Shown piece by piece: positions 38,401 to 41,693 of a stretch of DNA of 64,000 bases. The translations under genes and the position numbers were made by a program. The stretch is from Antedon mediterranea (taxonomy: Eukaryota > Echinodermata > Crinoidea > Comatulida > Antedonidae), in contig NC_092670.1 in NCBI RefSeq assembly GCF_964355755.1, forward strand, positions 13,825,201 through 13,889,200. The letters run 5' to 3'. The first letter of the stretch is position 1. Every line of letters begins with the position of its first letter. Under the pieces are notes generated by a model. The model ran no database searches and was not told the DNA's origin. It saw only the letters and a program-made list of their open reading frames with translations.

Positions 38401-38495
38401 GGATCGTTGCTCTGGCCATCATGATGTTTGTTATCGTTATTCTTCTCATTGCCCTCTATAGTTTAATTTCGAAGATTGTTGGTCCTTCAAAATAA
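5399..38495 (+). CDS. Gene A: giant multi-EGF type I membrane protein (46 exons, about 1,934 aa)
   Basis: Spliced model from the phase-1 signal exon to the stop at 38493-38495. The order is signal peptide, EGF1-5 (mixed types), EGF6-42 (all eight-cysteine), EGF43-44 (six-cysteine, long C3-C4 loop), a polybasic linker GRRRRD, EGF45, one transmembrane helix and a tail of about 12 residues. All internal exons are phase 1-1 and each boundary keeps frame. All donors are GT except one GC (after exon 43). A cell-surface or shed extracellular role (adhesion, recognition) is inferred from the modules; no ligand can be named. It differs from fibropellin, Notch and fibrillin by lacking their extra domains and by the cysteine pattern. 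EGF modules with an O-fucose type site (C2-x4-[ST]-C3) include 5, 13, 24, 33, 39, 41 and 44. Exons are listed separately below. Confidence 0.88.
5592..5614. repeat. (TA)n microsatellite
   Basis: Uninterrupted TA repeat in intron 1 of gene A, flanked by AT-rich sequence. A second run lies at 8446-8472, eight bases after the exon 2 donor. Confidence 0.8.
6830..7062 (-). mobile_element. Possible LINE reverse-transcriptase C-terminal remnant
   Basis: On the minus strand a translation runs GRED(E)[10 protein letters not shown][24 protein letters not shown]. This resembles the GRP...A.DR..WR tail of non-LTR reverse transcriptases, but the match is weak and a stop interrupts it. It could be chance. 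Confidence 0.25.
7147..7410 (+). mobile_element. LINE reverse-transcriptase C-terminal remnant
   Basis: The frame reads ...HGYSTRYSQ...[22 protein letters not shown]. The motif [YF]-x-TR...S-x-x-x-x-G-x-K-x-WN-x-[LI]-P followed by a short lysine-rich tail is typical of the extreme C-terminus of CR1/L2-like non-LTR retrotransposons. Only this end is present. It lies in intron 1 of gene A and is not part of that protein. Confidence 0.6.
8211..8438 (+). CDS. Gene A exon 2: EGF1 and EGF2
   Basis: Two EGF modules in one exon without an intron. EGF1 is canonical ([12 protein letters not shown]...[12 protein letters not shown]). EGF2 has seven cysteines: the C5-C6 loop reads [12 protein letters not shown] with the extra Cys, while the C3-C4 loop (VDLQSGSYS) lacks its partner. 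Confidence 0.9.
8765..8899 (+). CDS. Gene A exon 3: EGF3
   Basis: It shares QSGSYSC and the donor flank (GAAACAGGTAGGC) with exon 2, so one was copied from the other recently. It has eight Cys, but the second extra one lies before the module ([11 protein letters not shown]) rather than in the C3-C4 loop. Several AGs precede the exon; the start was chosen by analogy with exon 4 (AIxxC). Confidence 0.85.
9519..9638 (+). CDS. Gene A exon 4: EGF4
   Basis: [18 protein letters not shown] then [13 protein letters not shown]. There are seven cysteines: the C3-C4 extra Cys is present but the C5-C6 loop keeps the canonical Gly-Tyr. This is the mirror image of EGF2. Confidence 0.9.
10156..10278 (+). 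CDS. Gene A exon 5: EGF5, canonical six-Cys
   Basis: [12 protein letters not shown]...[13 protein letters not shown]: six cysteines with the conserved Gly-Phe, and an O-fucose type site (CQNSGTC). Confidence 0.9.
10953..11078 (+). CDS. Gene A exon 6: EGF6, first eight-Cys module
   Basis: [12 protein letters not shown], extra Cys in PGSC, then [13 protein letters not shown]. It is unusual in having two residues between C5 and C6 of the CxC pair (CTDC). Confidence 0.9.
11517..11639 (+). CDS. Gene A exon 7: EGF7, eight-Cys
   Basis: [16 protein letters not shown], then [12 protein letters not shown]. The donor GTAAGAAAGAAAG is itself the start of the GAAA array that fills the intron. Confidence 0.92.
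11640..11800. repeat. Purine-rich (ACTGTAAAGAAAGAAAGA) array
   Basis: About 160 bases of GAAA-type repeat with a longer ACTGTAAAGAAAG period begin exactly at the 5' splice site of gene A intron 7. The open frame through it is a repeat artefact. Confidence 0.85.
12081..12203 (+). CDS. Gene A exon 8: EGF8, eight-Cys
   Basis: [16 protein letters not shown], then [12 protein letters not shown]. Bounded by TTTCAG and GTAAGT. Confidence 0.92.
12405..12527 (+). CDS. Gene A exon 9: EGF9, eight-Cys
   Basis: [16 protein letters not shown], then [12 protein letters not shown]. Confidence 0.92.
12790..12912 (+). CDS. Gene A exon 10: EGF10, eight-Cys
   Basis: [16 protein letters not shown], then [12 protein letters not shown]. 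An alanine run (AAAA) follows C3. Confidence 0.92.
13240..13930. repeat. Minisatellite, GGACAACTACCCCC orientation
   Basis: Degenerate tandem units of about 11-17 bases (GGACAACTACCCCC, often with CCTTAGGACAA) fill this stretch of gene A intron 10, with internal duplicated blocks (about 13500-13640 and 13700-13840). The same unit in reverse complement occupies 15045-15290, making a very large inverted structure. Confidence 0.85.
14281..14480. repeat. Dispersed repeat with GAATAAACGGCG motif
   Basis: Repeated GAATAAACGGCG, CAAATAAACGGTG and AATAATCGGCG strings occur here, of the same style as 2755-3110 and 46890-46975 but in the opposite orientation. Non-coding. Confidence 0.4.
14544..14992. 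repeat. Palindrome enclosing a 22-bp tandem array
   Basis: Arms at 14544-14620 and 14907-14992 are reverse complements (GTTAAAAACGGGTGTTTCGAAAC against GTTTCGAAACACCCGTTAAAAAC, then AGACCCGAGACC). Between them lie about 14 units of 22 bases, consensus GGGAGACCCAAATATACGAAAA. Open frames on both strands across it are repeat artefacts. Confidence 0.85.
15045..15290. repeat. Minisatellite, GGGGGTAGTTGTCC orientation
   Basis: Tandem GGGGGTAGTTGTCCTAA units, the reverse complement of the array at 13240-13930. Weaker scattered copies of the unit also occur at 20110-20310 and 22265-22290. Confidence 0.85.
15613..15732 (+). CDS. Gene A exon 11: EGF11, eight-Cys
   Basis: [16 protein letters not shown], then [12 protein letters not shown]. 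Ile replaces the aromatic after the extra Cys. The C3-C4 loop is one residue shorter than usual. Confidence 0.9.
16051..16179 (+). CDS. Gene A exon 12: EGF12, eight-Cys
   Basis: [12 protein letters not shown], a longer loop (MAMASDAT) before the extra Cys, then [12 protein letters not shown]. Confidence 0.92.
   Translation, partial: YKMHVILIHVRMEAYVWPWQAMQRVRYTSAYVHLAILGHFAR
16627..16749 (+). CDS. Gene A exon 13: EGF13, eight-Cys
   Basis: [12 protein letters not shown] (O-fucose type site), VNSC, then [12 protein letters not shown]. Confidence 0.92.
17270..17389 (+). CDS. Gene A exon 14: EGF14, eight-Cys
   Basis: [16 protein letters not shown], then [12 protein letters not shown]. Only three residues (SYV) separate the extra Cys from C4. 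Confidence 0.92.
17633..17778. repeat. Possible fold-back element in gene A intron 14
   Basis: CCTAGTTTGCACTAAC near the left end pairs imperfectly with GTTAGTGCA near the right end. AACACTTCGGCAAACTG and the AAACTAATCTATATACTAG segment lie inside. The arms are short and I am not sure this is one element. Confidence 0.3.
17856..17981 (+). CDS. Gene A exon 15: EGF15, eight-Cys
   Basis: [13 protein letters not shown] (five residues between C1 and C2), TGAC, then [12 protein letters not shown]. Confidence 0.92.
18255..18490. repeat. Fold-back element in gene A intron 15
   Basis: Arms of about 65 bases are reverse complements: GAGGCATTTAATGGATAG and AAAATGTGACATGTTT on the left, AAACATGTCACATTTTAA and CTATCCATTAAATGCCTC on the right. 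They enclose about 90 bases containing GATGATGAGATGAGAA. This suggests an inverted duplication of a retroelement end or a MITE. Confidence 0.65.
18731..18853 (+). CDS. Gene A exon 16: EGF16, eight-Cys
   Basis: [16 protein letters not shown], then [12 protein letters not shown]. Ser replaces the aromatic after the extra Cys. Confidence 0.92.
19130..19252 (+). CDS. Gene A exon 17: EGF17, eight-Cys
   Basis: [16 protein letters not shown], then [12 protein letters not shown]. It is the least typical of the block (no NG after C2, Gln for the aromatic) but all eight Cys are kept. Confidence 0.9.
19315..19505. repeat. Dispersed repeat, copy 1 (second copy 25830-26012)
   Basis: Shares GTAATACA, CTAGTATC, CCATAACTTA, GGCACCACATGTGATA and AAATGAG with 25830-26012 in the same order and orientation. 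It lies in intron 17 of gene A, the other copy in intron 25. Non-coding; class unknown. Confidence 0.65.
19811..19933 (+). CDS. Gene A exon 18: EGF18, eight-Cys
   Basis: [16 protein letters not shown], then [12 protein letters not shown]. Confidence 0.92.
20338..20351. repeat. Target-site duplication, left copy
   Basis: TACAGTAATAGTAA, repeated exactly at 22232-22245 and bordering the Penelope-like insertion. Confidence 0.75.
20486..21673 (-). pseudogene. 5'-truncated Penelope-like RT plus GIY-YIG endonuclease
   Basis: In frame from the junction: [20 protein letters not shown] (RT motif B, 21602-21630 region), then KRYVDDI (catalytic YVDD at 21503-21514), a thumb region, then the GIY-YIG nuclease with VYKVGC, YIGETG (20864-20878), LKTRIKEH and a His-rich DHMTTHNH segment. 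The Cys pair between VYKVGC and TNCEM is the pattern seen in Penelope-like endonucleases. The fingers and RT motifs 0-3, including motif A, are missing. The open frame continues upstream of 21673, but that part is antisense to the inverted copy and is not real protein. The reading frame of this copy is otherwise intact. Confidence 0.85.
21674..22126 (+). pseudogene. Inverted partial copy of the GIY-YIG endonuclease, frameshifted
   Basis: Starts at [14 protein letters not shown] and repeats the minus-strand copy ([16 protein letters not shown]). It has a 2-base deletion near 21803-21809 (ACACAGAA against ACACACAGAA), which shifts frame before the C-terminal part. The remaining C-terminal residues continue in another frame to the equivalent stop. 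Confidence 0.8.
22232..22245. repeat. Target-site duplication, right copy
   Basis: TACAGTAATAGTAA, exact match to 20338-20351. Confidence 0.75.
22415..22537 (+). CDS. Gene A exon 19: EGF19, eight-Cys
   Basis: [16 protein letters not shown], then [12 protein letters not shown]. First exon after the retroelement insertion; intact. Confidence 0.92.
   Translation, partial: RLTLATITSVRMEVFARHRQISARRIAAFANNVLLDNSAK
22808..22930 (+). CDS. Gene A exon 20: EGF20, eight-Cys
   Basis: [16 protein letters not shown], then [12 protein letters not shown]. The acceptor is an unusual CTTCAAG, but frame and homology fix it. Confidence 0.9.
23323..23439 (+). CDS. Gene A exon 21: EGF21, eight-Cys
   Basis: [12 protein letters not shown], a short loop (TASSC), then [12 protein letters not shown]. 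At 39 codons it is one of the three shortest modules. Confidence 0.92.
23740..23859 (+). CDS. Gene A exon 22: EGF22, eight-Cys
   Basis: [16 protein letters not shown], then [12 protein letters not shown]. Confidence 0.92.
24152..24271 (+). CDS. Gene A exon 23: EGF23, eight-Cys
   Basis: [11 protein letters not shown] (one residue fewer between C2 and C3), AGQC, then [12 protein letters not shown]. Confidence 0.92.
24310..24550 (-). mobile_element. Possible tRNA-derived SINE, minus strand
   Basis: Reading the minus strand, TAGCACTTGGGCGCATTGCA then GAGATCGAATCTTGG resembles a degraded tRNA head with B-box (GGTTCGAATCC-like). The A-box is not clear, so the call is weak. Confidence 0.3.
24659..24781 (+). 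CDS. Gene A exon 24: EGF24, eight-Cys
   Basis: [12 protein letters not shown] (O-fucose type site), PGSC, then [12 protein letters not shown]. Confidence 0.92.
25398..25643 (+). CDS. Gene A exon 25: EGF25 and EGF26, both eight-Cys
   Basis: A 246-bp exon with two modules and no intron: [12 protein letters not shown]...[12 protein letters not shown] followed by [12 protein letters not shown]...[12 protein letters not shown], joined by EAAIDP. The joint falls exactly where an intron normally sits, so an intron was probably lost here. Confidence 0.92.
25830..26012. repeat. Dispersed repeat, copy 2 (first copy 19315-19505)
   Basis: Contains GGCACCACATGTGATACAAATGAG and CTAGTATCATATGCCATAACT, matching the copy in intron 17. 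Confidence 0.65.
26230..26292. repeat. 15-bp tandem repeat, about 4 units
   Basis: CAGTTTAAAGTTAAC repeated with T/C variation (GTTAAC, GCTAAC), 65 bases before exon 26 of gene A. Confidence 0.75.
26359..26481 (+). CDS. Gene A exon 26: EGF27, eight-Cys
   Basis: [16 protein letters not shown], then [12 protein letters not shown]. Confidence 0.92.
26496..26650. mobile_element. MITE-like palindrome, family 2
   Basis: Termini TAAGCTCTATCTACACTATCAAAC and GTTTGATAGTGTAGACAGAACTTTA are inverted repeats; subterminal GATGTGCCCA / TGGGCACATCA also pair. Other copies: 39535, 59424, 63474. This copy begins 14 bases after the exon 26 donor. Confidence 0.8.
26903..27025 (+). CDS. Gene A exon 27: EGF28, eight-Cys
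   Basis: [16 protein letters not shown], then [12 protein letters not shown]. The donor GTGGGT is weaker than its neighbours. Confidence 0.9.
27432..27548 (+). CDS. Gene A exon 28: EGF29, eight-Cys
   Basis: [16 protein letters not shown], then [12 protein letters not shown]. Loop lengths match EGF31 (exon 30) more than other modules, suggesting a shared duplication. Confidence 0.92.
27567..27643. mobile_element. MITE-like palindrome, family 1, core fragment
   Basis: TTGACCAATCACAA...CGCTTGTGATTGGTCAA. Only the core is kept; the termini are lost. Confidence 0.6.
28036..28158 (+). CDS. Gene A exon 29: EGF30, eight-Cys
   Basis: [16 protein letters not shown], then [12 protein letters not shown]. 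Confidence 0.92.
28501..28623 (+). CDS. Gene A exon 30: EGF31, eight-Cys
   Basis: [16 protein letters not shown], then [12 protein letters not shown]. Confidence 0.92.
28758..28880 (+). CDS. Gene A exon 31: EGF32, eight-Cys
   Basis: [16 protein letters not shown], then [12 protein letters not shown]. It follows the shortest intron of the gene (134 bases). Confidence 0.92.
29339..29461 (+). CDS. Gene A exon 32: EGF33, eight-Cys
   Basis: [12 protein letters not shown] (O-fucose type site), PGSC, then [12 protein letters not shown]. Confidence 0.92.
29880..30002 (+). CDS. Gene A exon 33: EGF34, eight-Cys
   Basis: [16 protein letters not shown], then [12 protein letters not shown]. Confidence 0.92.
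30466..30588 (+). CDS. Gene A exon 34: EGF35, eight-Cys
   Basis: [16 protein letters not shown], then [12 protein letters not shown]. Confidence 0.92.
31096..31218 (+). CDS. Gene A exon 35: EGF36, eight-Cys
   Basis: [16 protein letters not shown], then [12 protein letters not shown]. Confidence 0.92.
31470..31735. repeat. Dispersed repeat, LINE/SINE 3'-end-like
   Basis: AATAATAAGATTTTTATAGCGCACATACCACTC...GTGCTCAAGGAGC is a string style common at the 3' end of retroelements in marine deuterostomes. A related AAAGCGCACATTTCC occurs at about 56320. No open frame is recognisable. Confidence 0.4.
31786..31908 (+). CDS. Gene A exon 36: EGF37, eight-Cys
   Basis: [16 protein letters not shown], then [12 protein letters not shown]. 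Confidence 0.92.
32009..32122. mobile_element. MITE-like palindrome, family 1, degraded
   Basis: AACCAATCACAAACAATGG and TCGCTTGATATTGGTCAAC are the core arms; the termini are degraded. Confidence 0.55.
32217..32339 (+). CDS. Gene A exon 37: EGF38, eight-Cys
   Basis: [16 protein letters not shown], then [12 protein letters not shown]. Confidence 0.92.
32709..32825 (+). CDS. Gene A exon 38: EGF39, eight-Cys
   Basis: [12 protein letters not shown], a short loop (LSTSC), then [12 protein letters not shown]. The donor is GTTAGT. Confidence 0.9.
33369..33491 (+). CDS. Gene A exon 39: EGF40, eight-Cys
   Basis: [16 protein letters not shown], then [12 protein letters not shown]. Confidence 0.92.
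33584..34251. mobile_element. Interspersed repeat with CGCCAAGGAGG ... GGTGGAGGTATGC ends
   Basis: It begins TTCGCCAAGGAGGTATATG and then TTTTTTAGCAGGATTACTC. It ends GGTGGAGGTATGCACACTC followed by GGAGTGGCTTTCTAGTT. This end signature belongs to a widespread non-autonomous repeat that I recognise from many marine invertebrate genomes. No open frame. It lies in gene A intron 39. Confidence 0.55.
34563..34685 (+). CDS. Gene A exon 40: EGF41, eight-Cys
   Basis: [16 protein letters not shown], then [12 protein letters not shown]. The aromatic two residues before C4 is missing (SLST). Confidence 0.92.
35137..35265 (+). CDS. Gene A exon 41: EGF42, last eight-Cys module
   Basis: [16 protein letters not shown], then [12 protein letters not shown] and a short YHS linker. 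Confidence 0.92.
35463..35621 (+). CDS. Gene A exon 42: EGF43, six-Cys with long loop
   Basis: [12 protein letters not shown], a 17-residue Ser/Thr-rich C3-C4 loop, then [12 protein letters not shown]. It returns to the canonical Gly-Tyr pattern. Confidence 0.9.
35897..36046 (+). CDS. Gene A exon 43: EGF44, six-Cys; GC donor
   Basis: [13 protein letters not shown], then [12 protein letters not shown]. The exon ends CAACAAG followed by GCAAGT, the classic GC-AG donor context. Using GC keeps phase 1 into exon 44; the nearby GT (GTATAT) would break the frame. Confidence 0.88.
36541..36591 (+). CDS. Gene A exon 44: polybasic linker mini-exon
   Basis: 17 codons: [21 protein letters not shown] fits a furin-type proprotein convertase site, placed between EGF44 and EGF45 and so just outside the membrane. 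Cleavage would release most of the ectodomain. Phase 1-1 with TTAAAG acceptor and GTAAAA donor; short but in frame on both sides. Confidence 0.75.
37048..37149 (+). CDS. Gene A exon 45: EGF45, six-Cys, membrane-proximal
   Basis: [20 protein letters not shown], then [11 protein letters not shown]. It is compact (34 codons), with one residue between C1 and C2, as in some laminin- or tenascin-like EGFs. Confidence 0.88.
37436..37542. mobile_element. MITE-like palindrome, family 1, degraded
   Basis: Begins AAAGCTCGGTTCCTAATTGG and ends TTGCGTTGCGTAGGAACC-TAGCTT. Short core. Confidence 0.6.
37575..37760. repeat. Possible retroelement 3' end (minus strand)
   Basis: ATTCAGATTCAGATTCAGATAACATTTATTCAGATAA, then GGATCCCTTCTAGAAG and CGCAGGGACCCACAAAC. 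The tandem ATTCAG start and T-rich TTTATT resemble reversed 3' ends of LINE-type elements. A similar string (ACATAGACTTAGATATACTTTATTG) is at about 43446. No protein remnant seen. Confidence 0.35.
38368..38495 (+). CDS. Gene A exon 46: transmembrane segment and stop
   Basis: After MVVDNIITD the helix [20 protein letters not shown] spans the membrane, followed by [11 protein letters not shown] and TAA. The tail is about 12 residues with no signalling motif. AATAAA overlaps the stop and two more lie at 38677 and 38689. Confidence 0.88.
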
Positions 38496-38676
38496 ACTAG
38501 ATTTCTTTCGGTTGAAAAAACATATTAATCAATATTCATGCCATGTTAATTTTTCTAATTTTAAATTCTGAATTTTAGCCTACTGTTACGGATTTAATAC
38601 TATACATTATGCAGATTCCAAGCTTGCATACGCGCTTTGAGCTGCACCTTTGGTGTAAACGTTACTAGGCGTAAAT

Positions 38677-38694
38677 AATAAAAACAATAATAAA
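38677..38694 (+). terminator. Candidate polyadenylation signals for gene A
   Basis: Two AATAAA hexamers at 38677-38682 and 38689-38694, about 185-200 bases after the stop. The AATAAA that overlaps the stop codon (38491-38496) is a less likely alternative. Confidence 0.4.
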
Positions 38695-39221
38695 TGGTAA
38701 CTATATACTACATACCATAACTTCACATTTGATTTTAAATTAGAGGATTACTATTCCATTGGTCAGAATAAAGGGGGCGGGGAAATTGTATTTTAGATAC
38801 TAATAGTAATTTGTATTATCAATAAGTTAAGAATGTATATAACAGCTTTTTCCATGCTTATTATTTCCTATGCAACTACAATAGAGGCACCTGTAGTAAC
38901 TAACTTACTAAAATGTGAACAAAGTATCCATTTTTAAATTTTCATTTCAAATGGTTCTTGTTTGCAGGAAAACCTGTATATAAAATGAAATATTCTTTTT
39001 AGTAGAATGTTTAAAAAAATAAAAACAAATAGCAAATGATGCACTACTATTTACAACCACCGATTTTAAGATACACAGTGAAATGTACGTTTGTATCAAT
39101 ATGAAAATAAATAATACAGTAGTATAGTTTGTAATAATAAAAGTATATACAACTAATAGTTATGATGATATGAACTTGTTCTGAATACCGTATTAATATA
39201 TGTTATCCACATAAGTTACGG

Positions 39222-39450
39222 TTCGGTGATCTGTCGTTTGTAATTGGTAAAATGGCTTGCGTTGCGTATCTTCCTTGCGTTGATTCTCAATACAGACGCA
39301 GTGCAGGGACGTAAGCGCAACGTAAACTTTGACCAGTGACAAGCAACAGTTCAATTCCTCGCTTGGTCAAATGACTTACTAATGTTCTTGCATTGCGTCT
39401 AGTGGGAACGCAACGCAACAAATGCACAACGCAATACGTAAGCACAACAC
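39222..39450. mobile_element. MITE-like palindrome, family 1, composite
   Basis: Several arms of the family (TTGCGTTGCGTATC, GACGTAAGCGCAACG, GTCTAGTGGGAACGCAACGC) are rearranged, looking like two overlapping or nested copies. Confidence 0.6.
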
Positions 39451-39534
39451 ATGCCTACTTTTACAATCAGTCTTGTATATAAATGCAATGAAGTAAAAAT
39501 ACACCATCATCTTTGAAACAGTCATAATTTTCTC

Positions 39535-39665
39535 AAGCTCTGTCTACAGTGTCAAACTAGGTTGACAAAAAAAGTATGATGTGCCCAAATATGGCAGTGA
39601 TATGCCCGAATATGGTAGTGATATGACATCATGTCTATATAATGTTTGTCTTTTTTTTATGAATT
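39535..39665. mobile_element. MITE-like element, family 2, one end
   Basis: AAGCTCTGTCTACAGTGTCAAAC followed by GTATGATGTGCCCAAATATGG; the right terminus is not clear. Confidence 0.6.
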
Positions 39666-40287
39666 TATTATCTACAAATATTTAATCATAGCGTGATGTC
39701 TCTCCCGCACACGAACCAACGAAGCGGAAATTGTTTATCGATTCTAATGAGTTTAAGTCTGGGAATTCTAAACTCATAACCATATTTATAGCACGTGGTA
39801 CTGCTGAAATACACGCGAGGGTTTAGACGACGTCACTGGGGACGACACGTCATCAATAAATAGACGTGTTTCCACGTTTTGCATTGACAGAACATTCGTC
39901 TGTATTAGTTATTTCTGGAAGTTGTGTTGTCGTGTGTTTATGATTGAATTCTTTTTTTACTTTGTATCTGATTAACTGTTGACCTCAACTATTGACCTCA
40001 ACTATAATCGAATTAATTTTTATAATATTAATTAGTGAGGTGGGGGACCGGGGGAGGGGTCATTTTGGAATTTAGTATCGGAACTTGTTTTGTTCTTCAT
40101 CGACATATTATTATGTACTTAAATTTTAAATTTCAACCAGCGTAGAAAGAGTGCGCTTGTATGTTATCTCACTCACACCAACCACCTTGGATCCAATATT
40201 AGCATTTTTAATGTGTATACTTATAGCAGAGAAGATTATTGCCTGATTATACTTTTGTATAGGACAATAATTCCCAACACTAAAGCG

Positions 40288-40396
40288 CCGAGTTGACAAT
40301 GACAAGCGACAGTTAGAATAACCCATCGCTTGTAATTGGTCAAATTTTACGTTGCGCTTATGTCCTTTCGTTGCGTCCTATTGGAAACCAAGCTTA
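40288..40396. mobile_element. MITE-like palindrome, family 1, left end lost
   Basis: Core ACAATGACAAGCGACAG...CATCGCTTGTAATTGG and right end TTGCGTCCTATTGGAAACC-AAGCTTA. Confidence 0.65.
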
Positions 40397-41605
40397 ACCC
40401 AAGCATCACATGTATTTTATTTTAATGTTTAAAATATTCAGCAAAAATCATCATTATATAAATCCCAAGGCAAATTACTGAAAAAAAGGAAATGCTGTGG
40501 GTTCAGAGTTCATAATAAAATAGGCAAAAACTACATAAAAACGATAAAGTAAAACAGCCAGAAATAATGCGCAGAGATTGCGGGCAACACTAGCCTTTCA
40601 TCAGTGCTCTTCACCAGTGCACTTCATAATAATATATAAATATAACTCCAAAAGGCACAATTGCCAATACATGACTCACTAATAATCCGCTAATACATTT
40701 TATTGTGCCAAGTTTAAATAAAACCACAGATGTACACTATCATAGTGATTCATACTTTTGATTATTCATCTTTCTAATACAATACTTAAACCATTTCCTT
40801 GAACTATGCCTATAGTTCTTCACAATGTTTTTTTTATCATTTTTTCTTCATTTATATTCACTTATGATTCCTCCTAAAAATAAATTTGTAAACCATTTTT
40901 TTTTCAAATATCAATTTTAAAGTATCATTTTATTGTGGATCGAAAAAAAATATTTACAAGAAAAAACTGTAATTTAAAGAAAAATTGTAAACCTTAGATG
41001 AATTGTTTTTTTATATTAATATTAGGCCTATGCATTTATTATAATTTATTTATTATTATAATGTAACTGAATAACGTAAATGGAGGATTCATATTGCTAA
41101 AATTGCAATAGGACAGTATTTCCATTTCAGCACTTCATTTTACAATTCGTGTGGGTTGTTTTAGTCCGTCTCTCAACCATCCCTAAATCCGCGACTGAAC
41201 TTTATTAAAACTAAAAATGGCCTACTAACAAATTGATGATTCATCGTTATATTTGTATATTTTACCATACGCATAAACGTATCAACGTACACAAATAGGA
41301 AAAATAATGTATATGATTAGAAAACCGACGATGCATTGCAACTTAAAAGGCTAAAAAATGACTGTGCATTAACTATTTAATTTAATTCAATCACAAAACA
41401 TTAATGGCAATCTTTAGTACACACTTTATAGCGCTTGAATGACATCCCCCTTTAAATATAAGTTTTTGGATGCAATGTATAACTGTGACGGAAGTGAGAT
41501 TATTAGCAGGAAATTTCGTCGAATTGCATACGTTGCTGCTATGTTTACCTCCTAACCATTACAACACTATTCCTCCCTGCGACGATACAAGCTAAACCTC
41601 GCAAA

Positions 41606-41693
41606 ATGCGCCTAATACTGGTTTCCTTGGTTACTATTTTAACATGTTCTGTACAAGTTTTGGGATCTACTACAGCTAACGGCTACAAATATG
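41606..41693 (+). CDS. Gene B exon 1: signal peptide
   Basis: [20 protein letters not shown] then STTANGYKY, ending in phase 1 at GTAAGT. Likely cleavage after VLG. The preceding CTCGCAAAATG is an acceptable start context. Confidence 0.85.

Larger units (their letters stand above)
38496..41605. other. Intergenic region between genes A and B
   Basis: Contains the gene A 3' end, MITE-like copies (39222-39450, 39535-39665, 40288-40396) and AT-rich sequence. No exon-like frame with splice sites was recognised on either strand. Confidence 0.6.
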
